Positions 56,308 to 64,000 of a stretch of 64,000 bases of DNA are shown here, piece after piece. The position numbers and the translations under genes were made by a program. Under the pieces are notes generated by a model. The model was not told the origin of the DNA. It searched no databases and saw only the letters and a list, made by a program, of their open reading frames with translations. Each line of letters begins with the position of its first letter. Within the stretch, counting starts at the first letter, position 1. The stretch lies in NCBI RefSeq assembly GCF_002843385.1, contig NZ_MVDE01000003.1:124001-188000 (forward strand), given 5' to 3'. The DNA is from Labilibaculum manganireducens (GTDB taxonomy: Bacteria > Bacteroidota > Bacteroidia > Bacteroidales > Marinifilaceae).

Positions 56308-56465
56308 CAAAAATTTGTTAACTCCCATAAATAAAGAGGACGATAAGGACAAAATTATTAATTCTCCCGCAACGCCACTCTCGAAGCTCTATTCACCAAT
56401 GTAAACAATTGATCAACCTGATCTTTCTGACCCGAAACTTTGTGTCCTTTCACTCTTACAAATTT
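56308..56465 (-). pseudogene. Truncated copy of the RNase H 3' end
   Basis: Matches 63291-63448, covering the last ~35 codons of the RNase HI gene plus its downstream flank. On the minus strand the end reads [13 protein letters not shown], whereas the intact gene has [12 protein letters not shown], so the last active-site Asp (148) is Asn here. The homology stops abruptly at 56465, and no upstream part of the gene is present. This is a broken partial duplication. Confidence 0.8.
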
Positions 56466-56570
56466 GCTGAGCTTGCTGTTACCCCTTCTCTCCTTTTGGG
56501 ATTTCAACAAAAAAATAAGCTCCTTCCTCAGCAGTTCTTACAAAACACAACGGTTTACTTTTTATTTTTC

Positions 56571-56634
56571 TGAGAGCAAACTTTACTGCGGGTATTTTTG
56601 TTAATCTGTTTACTTTTCATAACTTCGAAAACGC
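56571..56634 (+). promoter_or_regulatory. Promoter cassette copy 1, upstream of the AraC gene
   Basis: A 64-bp segment nearly identical (about six mismatches) to 58691-58754. It contains TTTG at 56597-56600, 19 nt, then TAACTTCG at 56620-56627 (one mismatch from the consensus -7 box). The AraC start codon follows about 65 nt downstream of the -7 box. Confidence 0.65.
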
Positions 56635-56691
56635 TTTTGATTTTCCCTTGCGGAGAATCAATATCTCCGCTAAAAAATTACTTTTAACAAA

Positions 56692-57507
56692 ATGAAAGCC
56701 TTTCCAAAAGAAAAAATTTTAAAGAACAAAAATCTATTGTTCGCGAAATGGAAAACGAATACGATTTCAACAAAACAATCAATTTTAATGCAGGAAAATG
56801 CATTCGTTTTTATTCTGAAAGGCAAAAAGATTATCATCCAAGACAACAATACGATCGAAGTCGATCAGCATCAATTATTGTTATTGAAAAAAGGCATTCA
56901 TGAAATGACCGAATACATTCCTAAAAACGGAGAATTCGAGGCATTGGTCATTTATTTTAAGAACACTTTTATTAAATATCCCAAGGATATTTCGCTGGGG
57001 AAACATCCACAAATGCCCTTTGTGATCCTCAACAGGGATAAAATGATTGATGACTACATATTGCATTATCTTTCTTACATCAATGAAAATGAAAACAACC
57101 CTGCTTTAATGGAGCTAAAAATAAACGAATTGGTTATTTTACTTACCGAAAGATCAGTACAGGCAAAAGTTTTTTTCAACTCGCTATCGGACAATTACAA
57201 TGATCTGAAACTATTGATGGAAAAAACCTTCAAAAAAAAATATACGGTAGAGCAATTAGCAAGATTATCAAATAGGAGTGTTTCCAAATTCAAACGGGAT
57301 TTTATGCTCTTATTCAAAAACACGCCCGCCAAATGGATACTGCAAAAAAAACTGGATTGTGCCCGATTTCAACTTGTCAATTCAGACAAATACATATCAG
57401 ATATTGCTTTTAACTGTGGCTTCGAAAGTGTTTCTCACTTCAACAAAGTTTTTAAGAAAAACTTTAACATCACCCCTGCTGCCTTCAGAAAATTCAATAT
57501 GGACTAA
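56692..57507 (+). CDS. AraC-family transcriptional regulator
   Basis: 271 residues. A cupin-like N-terminal part (residues ~20-110, FVFILKGKKIIIQDNNTIEV) precedes a C-terminal AraC DNA-binding domain. That domain has two HTHs (YTVEQLARLSNRSVSKFKRD and ISDIAFNCGFESVSHFNKVF) and ends KKNFNITPAAFRKF. It is probably activated by a small ligand. The alpha/beta hydrolase gene starts 90 bp downstream on the same strand and is the likely target or co-transcribed partner. It sits behind the first copy of the duplicated promoter. Confidence 0.92.
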   Translation: MKAFPKEKILKNKNLLFAKWKTNTISTKQSILMQENAFVFILKGKKIIIQDNNTIEVDQHQLLLLKKGIHEMTEYIPKNGEFEALVIYFKNTFIKYPKDISLGKHPQMPFVILNRDKMIDDYILHYLSYINENENNPALMELKINELVILLTERSVQAKVFFNSLSDNYNDLKLLMEKTFKKKYTVEQLARLSNRSVSKFKRDFMLLFKNTPAKWILQKKLDCARFQLVNSDKYISDIAFNCGFESVSHFNKVFKKNFNITPAAFRKFNMD

Positions 57508-57597
57508 ATGGACAATCAATAGAACTTATTGAACAATCTGGCTTTACACCTGAATACTACATTTGTCCTTTTAATTTAAAACGATGAAAGGAGAAAT

Positions 57598-58494
57598 ATG
57601 AAAAATTACAGTCTAACGAAAGTAAATTATTTAAGTGATGGTTTAAAAATCTGTGCATTACAATACATTCCTCACAAAAACAGCAAATGTCCGGCTATTG
57701 TTATGGCGCATGGATTTGGCCTTCCCAAAGAAGCTTATATAAACAAGTTTGCCGAATTATTTGCAGAAAACGGCTTTGCTGTGATTCTGTTCGATTACAG
57801 AAATCTTGGCGAAAGCGAAGGAACACCAAGAGGAGAAATCAATCCCTTTATGCAAATAGACGATTACAAAAACAGCATTAGCTATGCTGCTTCATTAGAA
57901 AAAGTGGATGCCAATAGAATCGGCATATGGGGAACAAGTTATTCTGGTGGTCATGTTATTGTTACAGCAGCAACCGACAGGAGAGTTAAATGTGTCGTAT
58001 CTCAGGTTCCTACCATTAGCGGATCTCAAAGCAGCTCGAGAAGAATGCCTGCCCAAAAAGATGATGGGTATTGGAAACTAGTAAGTAAAGACCGAATAAA
58101 CCGCCTCAAAGGAAAAGAGCCGATGATGAAAAAATTGGTTGGTGAAGCTAATCTTAACCCACTATATCCTATGGAAGAAGCCAGGGAATACTATACAAAA
58201 GCACAAGCATTATCAACATCAGCCAGTAATGAGGTTACCTTCCGAAGTACCGAATACGCCAGGATGTATGAACCAGGCATTTATGCAAGCATGGTAAGCC
58301 CTACTCCTATTTTATTTGTAGTCGCTTTAAAAGACATTGTTACCCCCACAGACCTTTGCCTAAAAAGCTATCAGGAAAGTCTGCAGCCAAAAGAGCTCAT
58401 CACCCTTCCAGGCGGACATTTCACACCTTATATCGAACAGTTCGATATCGTGGCAAAAGCAGCAATAAATTGGTTTTTGAATCATTTGTATTAA
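57598..58494 (+). CDS. Alpha/beta hydrolase (dienelactone hydrolase-like)
   Basis: 298 residues. ICALQYIPHKNSKCPAIVMA leads into the oxyanion-side HGFGLPKE. The nucleophile elbow is GTSYSGGH near residue 120 (G-x-S-x-G). A late Asp (VALKDIVTP) and His (LPGGHFTPY) complete the catalytic triad. The fold and size fit small-molecule esterases or dienelactone hydrolases. There is a good ribosome binding site (AAAGGAG) 6 nt upstream of the ATG. It is paired with the AraC regulator and ends in a strong terminator. Confidence 0.92.
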   Translation: MKNYSLTKVNYLSDGLKICALQYIPHKNSKCPAIVMAHGFGLPKEAYINKFAELFAENGFAVILFDYRNLGESEGTPRGEINPFMQIDDYKNSISYAASLEKVDANRIGIWGTSYSGGHVIVTAATDRRVKCVVSQVPTISGSQSSSRRMPAQKDDGYWKLVSKDRINRLKGKEPMMKKLVGEANLNPLYPMEEAREYYTKAQALSTSASNEVTFRSTEYARMYEPGIYASMVSPTPILFVVALKDIVTPTDLCLKSYQESLQPKELITLPGGHFTPYIEQFDIVAKAAINWFLNHLY

Positions 58495-58500
58495 AAACAA

Positions 58501-58540
58501 AAATGCCAGCAAATTCGAAAGAATAGCTGGCATTTTTTTA
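58501..58540 (+). terminator. Terminator after the alpha/beta hydrolase gene
   Basis: AAATGCCAGC pairs with GCTGGCATTT across a 15-nt loop, followed by a T run. It lies 7 nt after the stop codon and ends the AraC-hydrolase unit. Confidence 0.88.
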
Positions 58541-58690
58541 TGCAAGCTTAATTATTGCTGTCTGTTTCAACGCATCATGAAAAATACAAATGCAGCTGCT
58601 ATTTTACTATTGATAAACGCAATTTCCGGCTGCCCGCCCAAAAGTTTGAGAATTCGCCCGCCAATAATTACAGTAATCTCATTTTTTTTC

Positions 58691-58754
58691 TGAAAGCAAA
58701 CTTTACTGCGGGTATTTTTGTTAATCTGCGTACCTTTCATAACTTTGGAAACGC
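58691..58754 (+). promoter_or_regulatory. Promoter cassette copy 2, upstream of the subtilisin-like gene
   Basis: Contains TTTG at 58717-58720, 19 nt, and TAACTTTG at 58740-58747, a perfect Bacteroidota promoter 38 nt before the ATG at 58786. The surrounding 64 bp repeat those upstream of the AraC gene at 56571-56634. Confidence 0.75.
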
Positions 58755-58785
58755 AGTATAAAAAATTCCCCAAAGACTAACGACC

Positions 58786-61413
58786 ATGGCAGATAACAAT
58801 AAACCTCATTTACTACTAAAAAACCAAATACGAACAATTGAAAGGTTTCCTAAAAGAGGAATGGTTGTATCGAAGAAGAAAAATGATGAAGAGGAAGAAG
58901 AAATTGAGATAAAACCCTATGAATCCAAGAAAAAAACGTTACGAAACAACCTTCGAAGTTTTAATAGACATATTTTAGAAAGGCATCAGAATCGAACGAT
59001 CGATATTCCAGCGCATATTGATTACGTAAAATTATACACTCATGGTGTATTCAATCCTAATCTTCAAAAAAAAATCAGAACCACCTATGGTTTATCTGCT
59101 GTTAAATTTGAATATTTTAATAAGGTTGTCCTTTGTGCAATTGTAGATGAAGATGCATTTGAAATATTTAAAGAACATATTAGATTCTTTATTGACACAG
59201 AAGCCAATTTCAATCCCCTTCAGACAGATTATTATTTATTAGTTCACATTGATCAATTTGAATTACTAAGTTCTGATAGAATACTTGAATTTACACGCAA
59301 TGAAGAAGCTGTTGCTGAAATTATTAGCAATACTGAGCTCCCAAATAAATCAGACAATATAGAAAAAGCTCTAAATGAATTCCTTAGACAAGAAAAGTTG
59401 TTAAGAATTGAATTTGATTATGAAATTAAACTTGATTATTCACTTTTAGTCTTAAAAAACACGACTGAAGAATTAAACAAACAAATTGTCGACAACTTTG
59501 ATGTAATATACAAAGTTCAAAGTCACACCTACAAAACAGGTCCTAATCGATATGGTTGGCAAAAAAGAAGACCCGATTTTGAGATATTCCCAATTGAAAA
59601 TACAACGTTAGTAGGAATAATTGATACAGGAATTCATCAAAATTCACCTCTACGGAATATTATTGAAAATCATCAATTCGACATTATAAATGTCGGTGAT
59701 CCTTCTCCATACATTGATACTGATGGACATGGAACAGGTATTGCTATGTTAGCAGCATTGGGAACAGAATACTATGAAAACGAAACAAATAATTTTCATT
59801 CTCCAATAAAACTTGTTCCAATTAAGGTATTAGAAAATTCAAACGGAAACTATAGCCTTATTGATTTTGAGAAAGTAATAAGAGAAGCCAGTGCGATTGG
59901 AGTTCGTGTTTTCAACTTATCAATTACTGATTCTAATTGCAAGTTATATAATGAAACTGTATCTAAACAAGCTTTTCTTCTTGATAAATTGTCATTTGAA
60001 CTAGATATCTTATTCATTATAGCAACAGGCAATTTGAGTCCTGATGATATCGAATATATGAGAGATAATCCGAATAGCTTACATGATTATCCCAATCATT
60101 TTTTTAATCCATATAAGGAGTCGGAACAACATTGTTGTGTTGGAACTAATATACATTCACCGTCAGAATCATATAACAATATCGCTGTTGGAGCAATAGC
60201 TGAAAATCTAAATGATAATGAAAGTGATTTAACGTATGCCAAAGAATTACCTGCTTATTACTCGAAGAAATTTCATTTGAATTTCGCTGAAAAGGTAAAT
60301 AGTGTATTCCTTTCGCAGTCTATTATGAATAAAAACTTTTTTAAACCTGATTTGGTAGCTCCTGGAGGTGATGCGATCGCAAGTTCAGCAGGCATGGAAG
60401 TGCTTTCAACAAGAGCTGGTCAATTAACAGAATTATCACACGGCACCAGTAATGCCGCACCATTGGTTACAAATATTGCTGCTCGTATCTTGAATAAATA
60501 TCCAGAGTTAAAAGCTCAATCCATAAAGGCTCTGTTAATTAATTCGGCGGGTTTATCTTATAACTCAAACTTTCTGGATGAACTTATTATTAATATAAAA
60601 GATGATTTTGCAAGAGAGGAATTTAAAAAGTTAATAGAAGAACTAAACAACTCCGAGAAAAACAAATTATCGCGAATTATTAGTAAAGACAGATTATTTA
60701 AATACCTAACTGGTAACGGTTTACCAGATCAAACAAAAGCACTCTATTCAAATGAAAACTCTGCCACTCTAGTGGTAGAAGAATCGATTAAAGTAGATTC
60801 CCATAAGGGACTAATTTTAAAAATTCCGAAATATCTCAATAAGCTTTCAAATCAAGAAAAAAAATCAGTTGCAAACATTACTGCAACTTTATGTTATAGT
60901 TTCGATCCAATTTTCAATAATTTCCTGGCCTATAATCCAATCCATATAAGCTTTGCATTTTTTAATCCTGTTGATGATGACTTATCAAAAAGTATAGATT
61001 TAATCGCAGGTTACACAAGTCAACAAAAAGATCGAGATCCAAAACTAAAGAACCGTGTGGAAGAAGCAGACACTAACCGTAAATTTAAAACTGGAATAAC
61101 CTGGTCAGAAGACTATTCTCCAATTGGTTCAAAAATGTTTTCTAATACCCAAAAACTATCCATACCATTTCGAATTAAAGATTTAAACGAAATCAAAAAC
61201 GAGTTGAATATTGTGGTTCGATGCACCTGTAAAAAAGATATAGATCCAGAAATATTAAACCGAATTAAATTAAATCCACATCCATTTTCATTAGTAATAA
61301 GAATTGAGGAGAAAAAAGTTAACAACACCCTATCTGGACAACTTTACCATAAACTTGATGCAATAAATACCCTCGAAATAATAGCAGAAGCCGACCTTGA
61401 AGCAGAAGTTTAG
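58786..61413 (+). CDS. Subtilisin-like (S8) protease, IetS-like
   Basis: 875 residues. An N-terminal region (NNKPHLLLKNQIRTIERF, a charged linker, residues 1-255) precedes a subtilase domain with the full triad: Asp280 in LVGIIDTG, His315 in DTDGHGTG and Ser555 in SHGTSNAAP. A C-terminal ~250-residue beta-rich domain follows. There is no signal peptide, so it acts in the cytoplasm. A S8 protease beside an AAA ATPase gene is the composition of the IetAS anti-phage system. Here the ATPase gene is on the opposite strand, with stop codons overlapping by 4 bp. The family call is firm; the defence role is inferred. Confidence 0.87.
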   Translation: MADNNKPHLLLKNQIRTIERFPKRGMVVSKKKNDEEEEEIEIKPYESKKKTLRNNLRSFNRHILERHQNRTIDIPAHIDYVKLYTHGVFNPNLQKKIRTTYGLSAVKFEYFNKVVLCAIVDEDAFEIFKEHIRFFIDTEANFNPLQTDYYLLVHIDQFELLSSDRILEFTRNEEAVAEIISNTELPNKSDNIEKALNEFLRQEKLLRIEFDYEIKLDYSLLVLKNTTEELNKQIVDNFDVIYKVQSHTYKTGPNRYGWQKRRPDFEIFPIENTTLVGIIDTGIHQNSPLRNIIENHQFDIINVGDPSPYIDTDGHGTGIAMLAALGTEYYENETNNFHSPIKLVPIKVLENSNGNYSLIDFEKVIREASAIGVRVFNLSITDSNCKLYNETVSKQAFLLDKLSFELDILFIIATGNLSPDDIEYMRDNPNSLHDYPNHFFNPYKESEQHCCVGTNIHSPSESYNNIAVGAIAENLNDNESDLTYAKELPAYYSKKFHLNFAEKVNSVFLSQSIMNKNFFKPDLVAPGGDAIASSAGMEVLSTRAGQLTELSHGTSNAAPLVTNIAARILNKYPELKAQSIKALLINSAGLSYNSNFLDELIINIKDDFAREEFKKLIEELNNSEKNKLSRIISKDRLFKYLTGNGLPDQTKALYSNENSATLVVEESIKVDSHKGLILKIPKYLNKLSNQEKKSVANITATLCYSFDPIFNNFLAYNPIHISFAFFNPVDDDLSKSIDLIAGYTSQQKDRDPKLKNRVEEADTNRKFKTGITWSEDYSPIGSKMFSNTQKLSIPFRIKDLNEIKNELNIVVRCTCKKDIDPEILNRIKLNPHPFSLVIRIEEKKVNNTLSGQLYHKLDAINTLEIIAEADLEAEV

Positions 61414-62420
61414 ACTTTTTCTTTTAAGATTAACTCTTTTAAAATTGCAGAATCAAGGTATAGATTAGGTTTTTCTAAATCCTTTAAACCAAACAGTGTT
61501 CTTTTGATAGCTGTTATGATTGATCTTTGAATCAAATAAAAGGATAATCCTTCTGATAATTTAATAATTTCAGACAGTTCCTTTTTGGTGCGAAATTTAA
61601 AGGGTGATTTAGCCAAAGTTTTTTCAATCAGCTCTTGAATTTGAGCATTGGTAGGTAAGCCCAAATTAATTTTCATATCAAACCTGCGCAATAAAGCTTC
61701 ATCAATCATTTGCATCTGATTGGTCGCAGCAATAACAATACTATTCTGAGGTAAATAATCAAAGAGCTGAAGAATAGTGTTAACTACACGTTTCATTTCG
61801 CCATGATCCTGACTATAATCCCTTACTTTACCAATAGAATCAAACTCATCGAAGAAAATAATGCAATTTTCACTGGCCGCTTGTCTGAATAATTTCGATA
61901 GATTCTTACTGGTTTCACCCAATTTTGAAGAAACAATGGCTCCTAAATTCACCACATACATCATCATATCCAACTCGCCGGCTAGTACGTATGAAGCCAA
62001 TGTTTTTCCACAACCCGATGGGCCATGAAAAAGAATACGGTTTGAAACAGGTAAATCGAATTTGTTTAGCAATTCAATATCACGATGCTCTTGAACGAAA
62101 TAAGTTAATTCCTCTTTGATGCCAGCAGAACAAACTAAATTTTCAAAAGAATAATCTGAAGTAAGTTTTTCAATGATCAATTCATTTAATGCACGATCAT
62201 CTTCTTTTAAATAATATTTTTTGGATCCTACAGTCGCTAAACCCTTAGTTTGTTGTGCGCGTAACCCTTCCTTTAGTATCGATTGTAACTGTAAAGCCAA
62301 GTTCACTTTTTTAGTTTGCCGTGAATGCTCTATCAATTTACTCAATACTTCCAAAAGTTGATCTTGATCATTCTCAAGACCAAACCTTGCAATATCCTTT
62401 ATGTAATCAGCTTGACTCAT
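61410..62420 (-). CDS. AAA+ ATPase, IetA-like
   Basis: 336 residues. A helical N-terminus (residues 1-80) is followed by an AAA module with Walker A GPSGCGKT (133-140), Walker B CIIFFDEFD (186-194), sensor 1 AATN (231-234) and an arginine-finger-type RRF (245-247). The sequence resembles stand-alone ATPases of the FtsH/SpoVK type that accompany a S8 protease. The convergent gene is exactly that. The -7-like TAAATTTG at 62437-62444 suggests its own transcription start. Confidence 0.87.
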   Translation of the reverse strand: MSQADYIKDIARFGLENDQDQLLEVLSKLIEHSRQTKKVNLALQLQSILKEGLRAQQTKGLATVGSKKYYLKEDDRALNELIIEKLTSDYSFENLVCSAGIKEELTYFVQEHRDIELLNKFDLPVSNRILFHGPSGCGKTLASYVLAGELDMMMYVVNLGAIVSSKLGETSKNLSKLFRQAASENCIIFFDEFDSIGKVRDYSQDHGEMKRVVNTILQLFDYLPQNSIVIAATNQMQMIDEALLRRFDMKINLGLPTNAQIQELIEKTLAKSPFKFRTKKELSEIIKLSEGLSFYLIQRSIITAIKRTLFGLKDLEKPNLYLDSAILKELILKEKV

Positions 62421-62813
62421 TTTGTTCTTCTATCAGCAAATTTAGTCAATTATCTTGATTCTGGAAATCCTAATCCAATAAAACTATGATACTATCGTCG
62501 GCATGGAAAAATAGTTTAAGTTCGTAAAAAATATGATTAAAATTTACCATAACTAAAAATTAAAAAACACTTTGATGAATAAAGCCTAATCAAGCAAACT
62601 CCCACCAGTTACTTCACCTACCGCACATTCTAGTCGGTAAAATTAGAAACATTACTCATTTTTTGGAAGACTAGCCAAGACCAAAGACCACCCCAAGTGG
62701 TCTTTTTTTGTTACTTCTTCTCACCTACCCATAAACACCAGTTCGTAACATGCTTTAAATCTTTCAACCAAATACTTTTACCATTCAAATTTTATCAAAC
62801 ACCTTCAGCAAGC
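62421..62813. other. Gene-free region upstream of the IetA-like gene
   Basis: About 390 bp without a credible gene. It holds the minus-strand -7 box TAAATTTG (62437-62444) for the ATPase gene, a weak hairpin with TACCG/CGGTA near 62620-62640, and a plus-strand terminator at 62683-62709 with no gene just upstream. A small untranslated RNA reading toward that terminator is possible but unproven. Confidence 0.5.
62683..62709 (+). terminator. Orphan rho-independent terminator
   Basis: AAAGACCAC, loop CCCAA, GTGGTCTTT and a T run. The stem and U tract are textbook. The nearest plus-strand gene ends 1.27 kb upstream, so the terminator may belong to an unannotated short transcript. Confidence 0.75.
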
Positions 62814-63090
62814 TTACAAAGCCTGTTTTTATTTTGAAAAGTATGCTGTGTTATCTTACAAAGCCTGTTTTCGTTTTGAAAAGTATGCCATGTTATCTTA
62901 CACAGCCTGTTTTTATTTTTAGAAATAGGCTATGTTATCTTACATGGACTATTTTTTGTTTTAGAAATAGGCTATGTAATGTTACATGAGCCATTTTTAT
63001 TTTGGAAAGTATGCCGTGCAAGTTTACAAAGCCTGTTTTCGTTTTGAAAAGTATGCCATGTAAACTTACACAGCATACTTTTCTTTTTTT
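62814..63090. repeat. 42-bp tandem repeat, six units plus a partial seventh
   Basis: Units start with TTAC at 62814, 62856, 62898, 62940, 62982, 63024 and 63066, an exact 42-bp period. A typical unit begins TTACAAAGCCTGTTTTCGTT and ends GAAAAGTATGCCATGTTATC. Units differ from one another by point changes. Unit 4 folds on itself with TTACAT/ATGTAA and CTATTT/AAATAG; the end of unit 6 pairs with unit 7 (GAAAAGTATGC/GCATACTTTTC). On the minus strand, units 2 and 6 spell ATGGCATACTTTTC...TAA, a closed 11-codon frame. No spacers differ between identical repeats, so it is not a CRISPR. Confidence 0.9.
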
Positions 63091-63097
63091 TGAGAGC

Positions 63098-63325
63098 TTA
63101 TGCTTCAGCAGCAAGCAATTCTGCCTCAATTTTTTTCTTCGAAACAGTTTGCGGGAGCAAGCGGTTGGCAAAAGTTTTGCCAAATATCTTTATAGCATCC
63201 AGGTAATTAAATTCGTATTGCTTTCGCAAATTTGCCTGAGCCACTTCTTCGTTGGCAACTCCCGTTCGCACTCTGGTTTTCAAAAATTTGCTGGCTCCTA
63301 TAAATGAAGAGGACGATAAGTACAA
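63098..63325 (-). CDS. Small hypothetical protein
   Basis: 75 residues, not recognised. It contains TRVRTGVANEEVAQANLRKQ and YEFNYLDAIKIFGKTFANRL, a composition consistent with a real helical protein or with the remnant of a larger one, and ends KKKIEAELLAAEA. It starts about 20 bp after the stop of the RNase H gene on the same strand. Its first ten codons are part of the segment duplicated at 56308. The 42-bp tandem repeat begins directly after its stop codon. Confidence 0.4.
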   Translation of the reverse strand: MYLSSSSFIGASKFLKTRVRTGVANEEVAQANLRKQYEFNYLDAIKIFGKTFANRLLPQTVSKKKIEAELLAAEA

Positions 63326-63344
63326 AAATAATAATTCATAATTA

Positions 63345-63818
63345 TCATCCCCTCAACGCAACTCTCGAAGCTCGATCCACCAATGTAAACAATTGATCAA
63401 CCTGATCTTTCTGACCCGAAACCTTGTGCCCTTTCACCTTTACAAATTCACATTGCAAACTATCGGTCAGTCCGTAAAATTCCTGATACAATTGATGATT
63501 CGCAATGAGCCTTCCATTTTTGGAACAATAGCCATTTTTTTCAAAACGCTCTCTCCTCGCAGGCAAACCAATAATATTCTGAGAATCGGTATACACAATT
63601 ACATGGCAATTGTCCGAATCAATTTCATTCAGAGCCAACAGTAAAACCTGCAGTTCCAGTTTTGTAGAAGAAGTATTTTCGAAACGATTCAGTTTTACCA
63701 GAGTTTTAGCTTCATTCAGAGAGACATTCAAATCCTGTAAAAGAAGAATGGCTCCAAAACCAATTTTAGATTGCGGATTTACACTTCCATCGGTAAATAA
63801 AAACAGCGGCTTACACAT
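63345..63818 (-). CDS. Ribonuclease HI family protein
   Basis: 157 residues with the RNase H active site: Asp10 (LFTDGS), Glu55 (TKLELQ), Asp78 (VYTDSQ) and Asp148 (LVDRAS), plus the His-containing KGHK loop at residues 129-132. It would degrade the RNA strand of RNA-DNA hybrids. The start overlaps the truA stop by 8 bp, so the two genes are probably co-transcribed. A broken copy of its 3' end lies 7 kb away at 56308-56465. Confidence 0.9.
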   Translation of the reverse strand: MCKPLFLFTDGSVNPQSKIGFGAILLLQDLNVSLNEAKTLVKLNRFENTSSTKLELQVLLLALNEIDSDNCHVIVYTDSQNIIGLPARRERFEKNGYCSKNGRLIANHQLYQEFYGLTDSLQCEFVKVKGHKVSGQKDQVDQLFTLVDRASRVALRG

Positions 63819-64000
63819 CTTCTATTCTTAAACCATCCGGATACTCAATTTTAGCTAGAAACAAGCCATGGCCTGGCACCGAAGAACCCGCATTCGATCG
63901 ATTCCTGCTTTCAATCACCTCACGAAAACCAGCCAAATCCATTTTTCCACGTCCTACCTCAACCAAAGTCCCAACAATGGCACGAACCATGTTACGAAGA
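63811..64000 (-). CDS. truA: tRNA pseudouridine synthase A, C-terminal part
   Basis: The window ends inside the gene. The visible C-terminal 62 residues include [20 protein letters not shown], the conserved TruA segment near the end of the protein, and [11 protein letters not shown] before the stop at 63811-63813. TruA isomerises uridines 38-40 in the tRNA anticodon stem. It overlaps the start of the RNase H gene by 8 bp. Confidence 0.92.
   Translation of the reverse strand, partial: LRNMVRAIVGTLVEVGRGKMDLAGFREVIESRNRSNAGSSVPGHGLFLAKIEYPDGLRIEDV

Noticed and set aside
62814-63090. CRISPR array
   Set aside because: Repeats are directly contiguous at 42 bp with no unique spacers, the units drift by point changes, and no cas genes are present.
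62935-63183. 82-residue minus-strand protein with 14-residue repeats
   Set aside because: Its periodicity comes from the 42-bp DNA repeat, neighbouring units carry stops in the same frame, and its N-terminal part is an alternative frame of the small hypothetical gene.
1-64000. tRNA or rRNA genes
   Set aside because: No cloverleaf-like stretches with the conserved TTCGAATC-type arm and no rRNA-like sequence were noticed, although a covariance-model scan was not possible.

Overview
The window looks like a chromosomal segment of a marine-type member of the Bacteroidota, possibly near the Marinilabiliales or Marinifilaceae (inference). The support is low GC, Bacteroidota-typical families (DUF4301, DUF2027-Smr, the paired DUF2339/DUF3999 proteins, the long form of QueA), and several promoters of the Bacteroidota form TTTG-N19/20-TAnnTTTG. 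No rRNA, tRNA, CRISPR array or complete insertion sequence was seen.

Positions 1-32857 hold a surface-polysaccharide (capsule or O-antigen) locus read on the minus strand. From its promoter end it contains a membrane-anchored CapD/WbpM-type dehydratase, a large Wza-like exporter with six SLBB-like repeats and a Wzz-like chain-length protein. Next comes an apparently complete nucleotide-activated legionaminic-acid route (LegB, LegC, LegH/NeuD-like, LegI, LegG, PtmE-like, LegF), into which an unusual NodB-like protein is inserted. These are followed by a candidate transferase, a Wzx flippase, two left-handed beta-helix acetyltransferases, an SDR epimerase, a GT4, Gmd, a GT2, a Wzy polymerase and another GT2. 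The locus ends with the UDP-L-FucNAc cassette fnlA-fnlB-fnlC and a WbuB-like transferase cut by the window edge. The predicted product is a Wzx/Wzy polymer containing L-FucNAc and a legionaminic-type nonulosonate.

The locus has been invaded by repeats. Positions 25375-28005 are a mosaic of about two dozen palindromic units with shared ends (GATCC...GGATGAC), many in alternating orientation. The mosaic carries two nearly identical GIY-YIG nuclease genes and an MNT/HEPN-like gene pair. A different simple repeat surrounds a four-helix-bundle (IVP/S23) gene inside the fnl operon. A third family forms a composite tandem array with strong palindromes at 33.2-34.3 kb.

Positions 34.3-53.5 kb are mostly housekeeping: queA, a DUF2027-Smr protein, a LysE exporter, an OlsF-like fused acyltransferase, a PHP phosphatase, two radical SAM proteins, TPR proteins, DUF4301, a DUF368/PopT-like lipid-phosphate transporter, aroE and the DUF2339/DUF3999 pair.

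Positions 53.5-64 kb are accessory and rearranged. They hold an XRE regulator with membrane segments, a serine hydrolase fused to an NTF2-like domain, and a paralogous lipoprotein followed by a remnant of the hydrolase. They also hold a broken copy of an RNase H 3' end, an AraC regulator with an alpha/beta hydrolase, and a subtilisin-like protease facing an AAA ATPase. The protease and ATPase resemble the IetAS anti-phage pair but are convergent and overlap by 4 bp. The AraC and protease genes sit behind near-identical copies of one promoter. A 42-bp tandem repeat, an RNase HI and the truA 3' end close the window.
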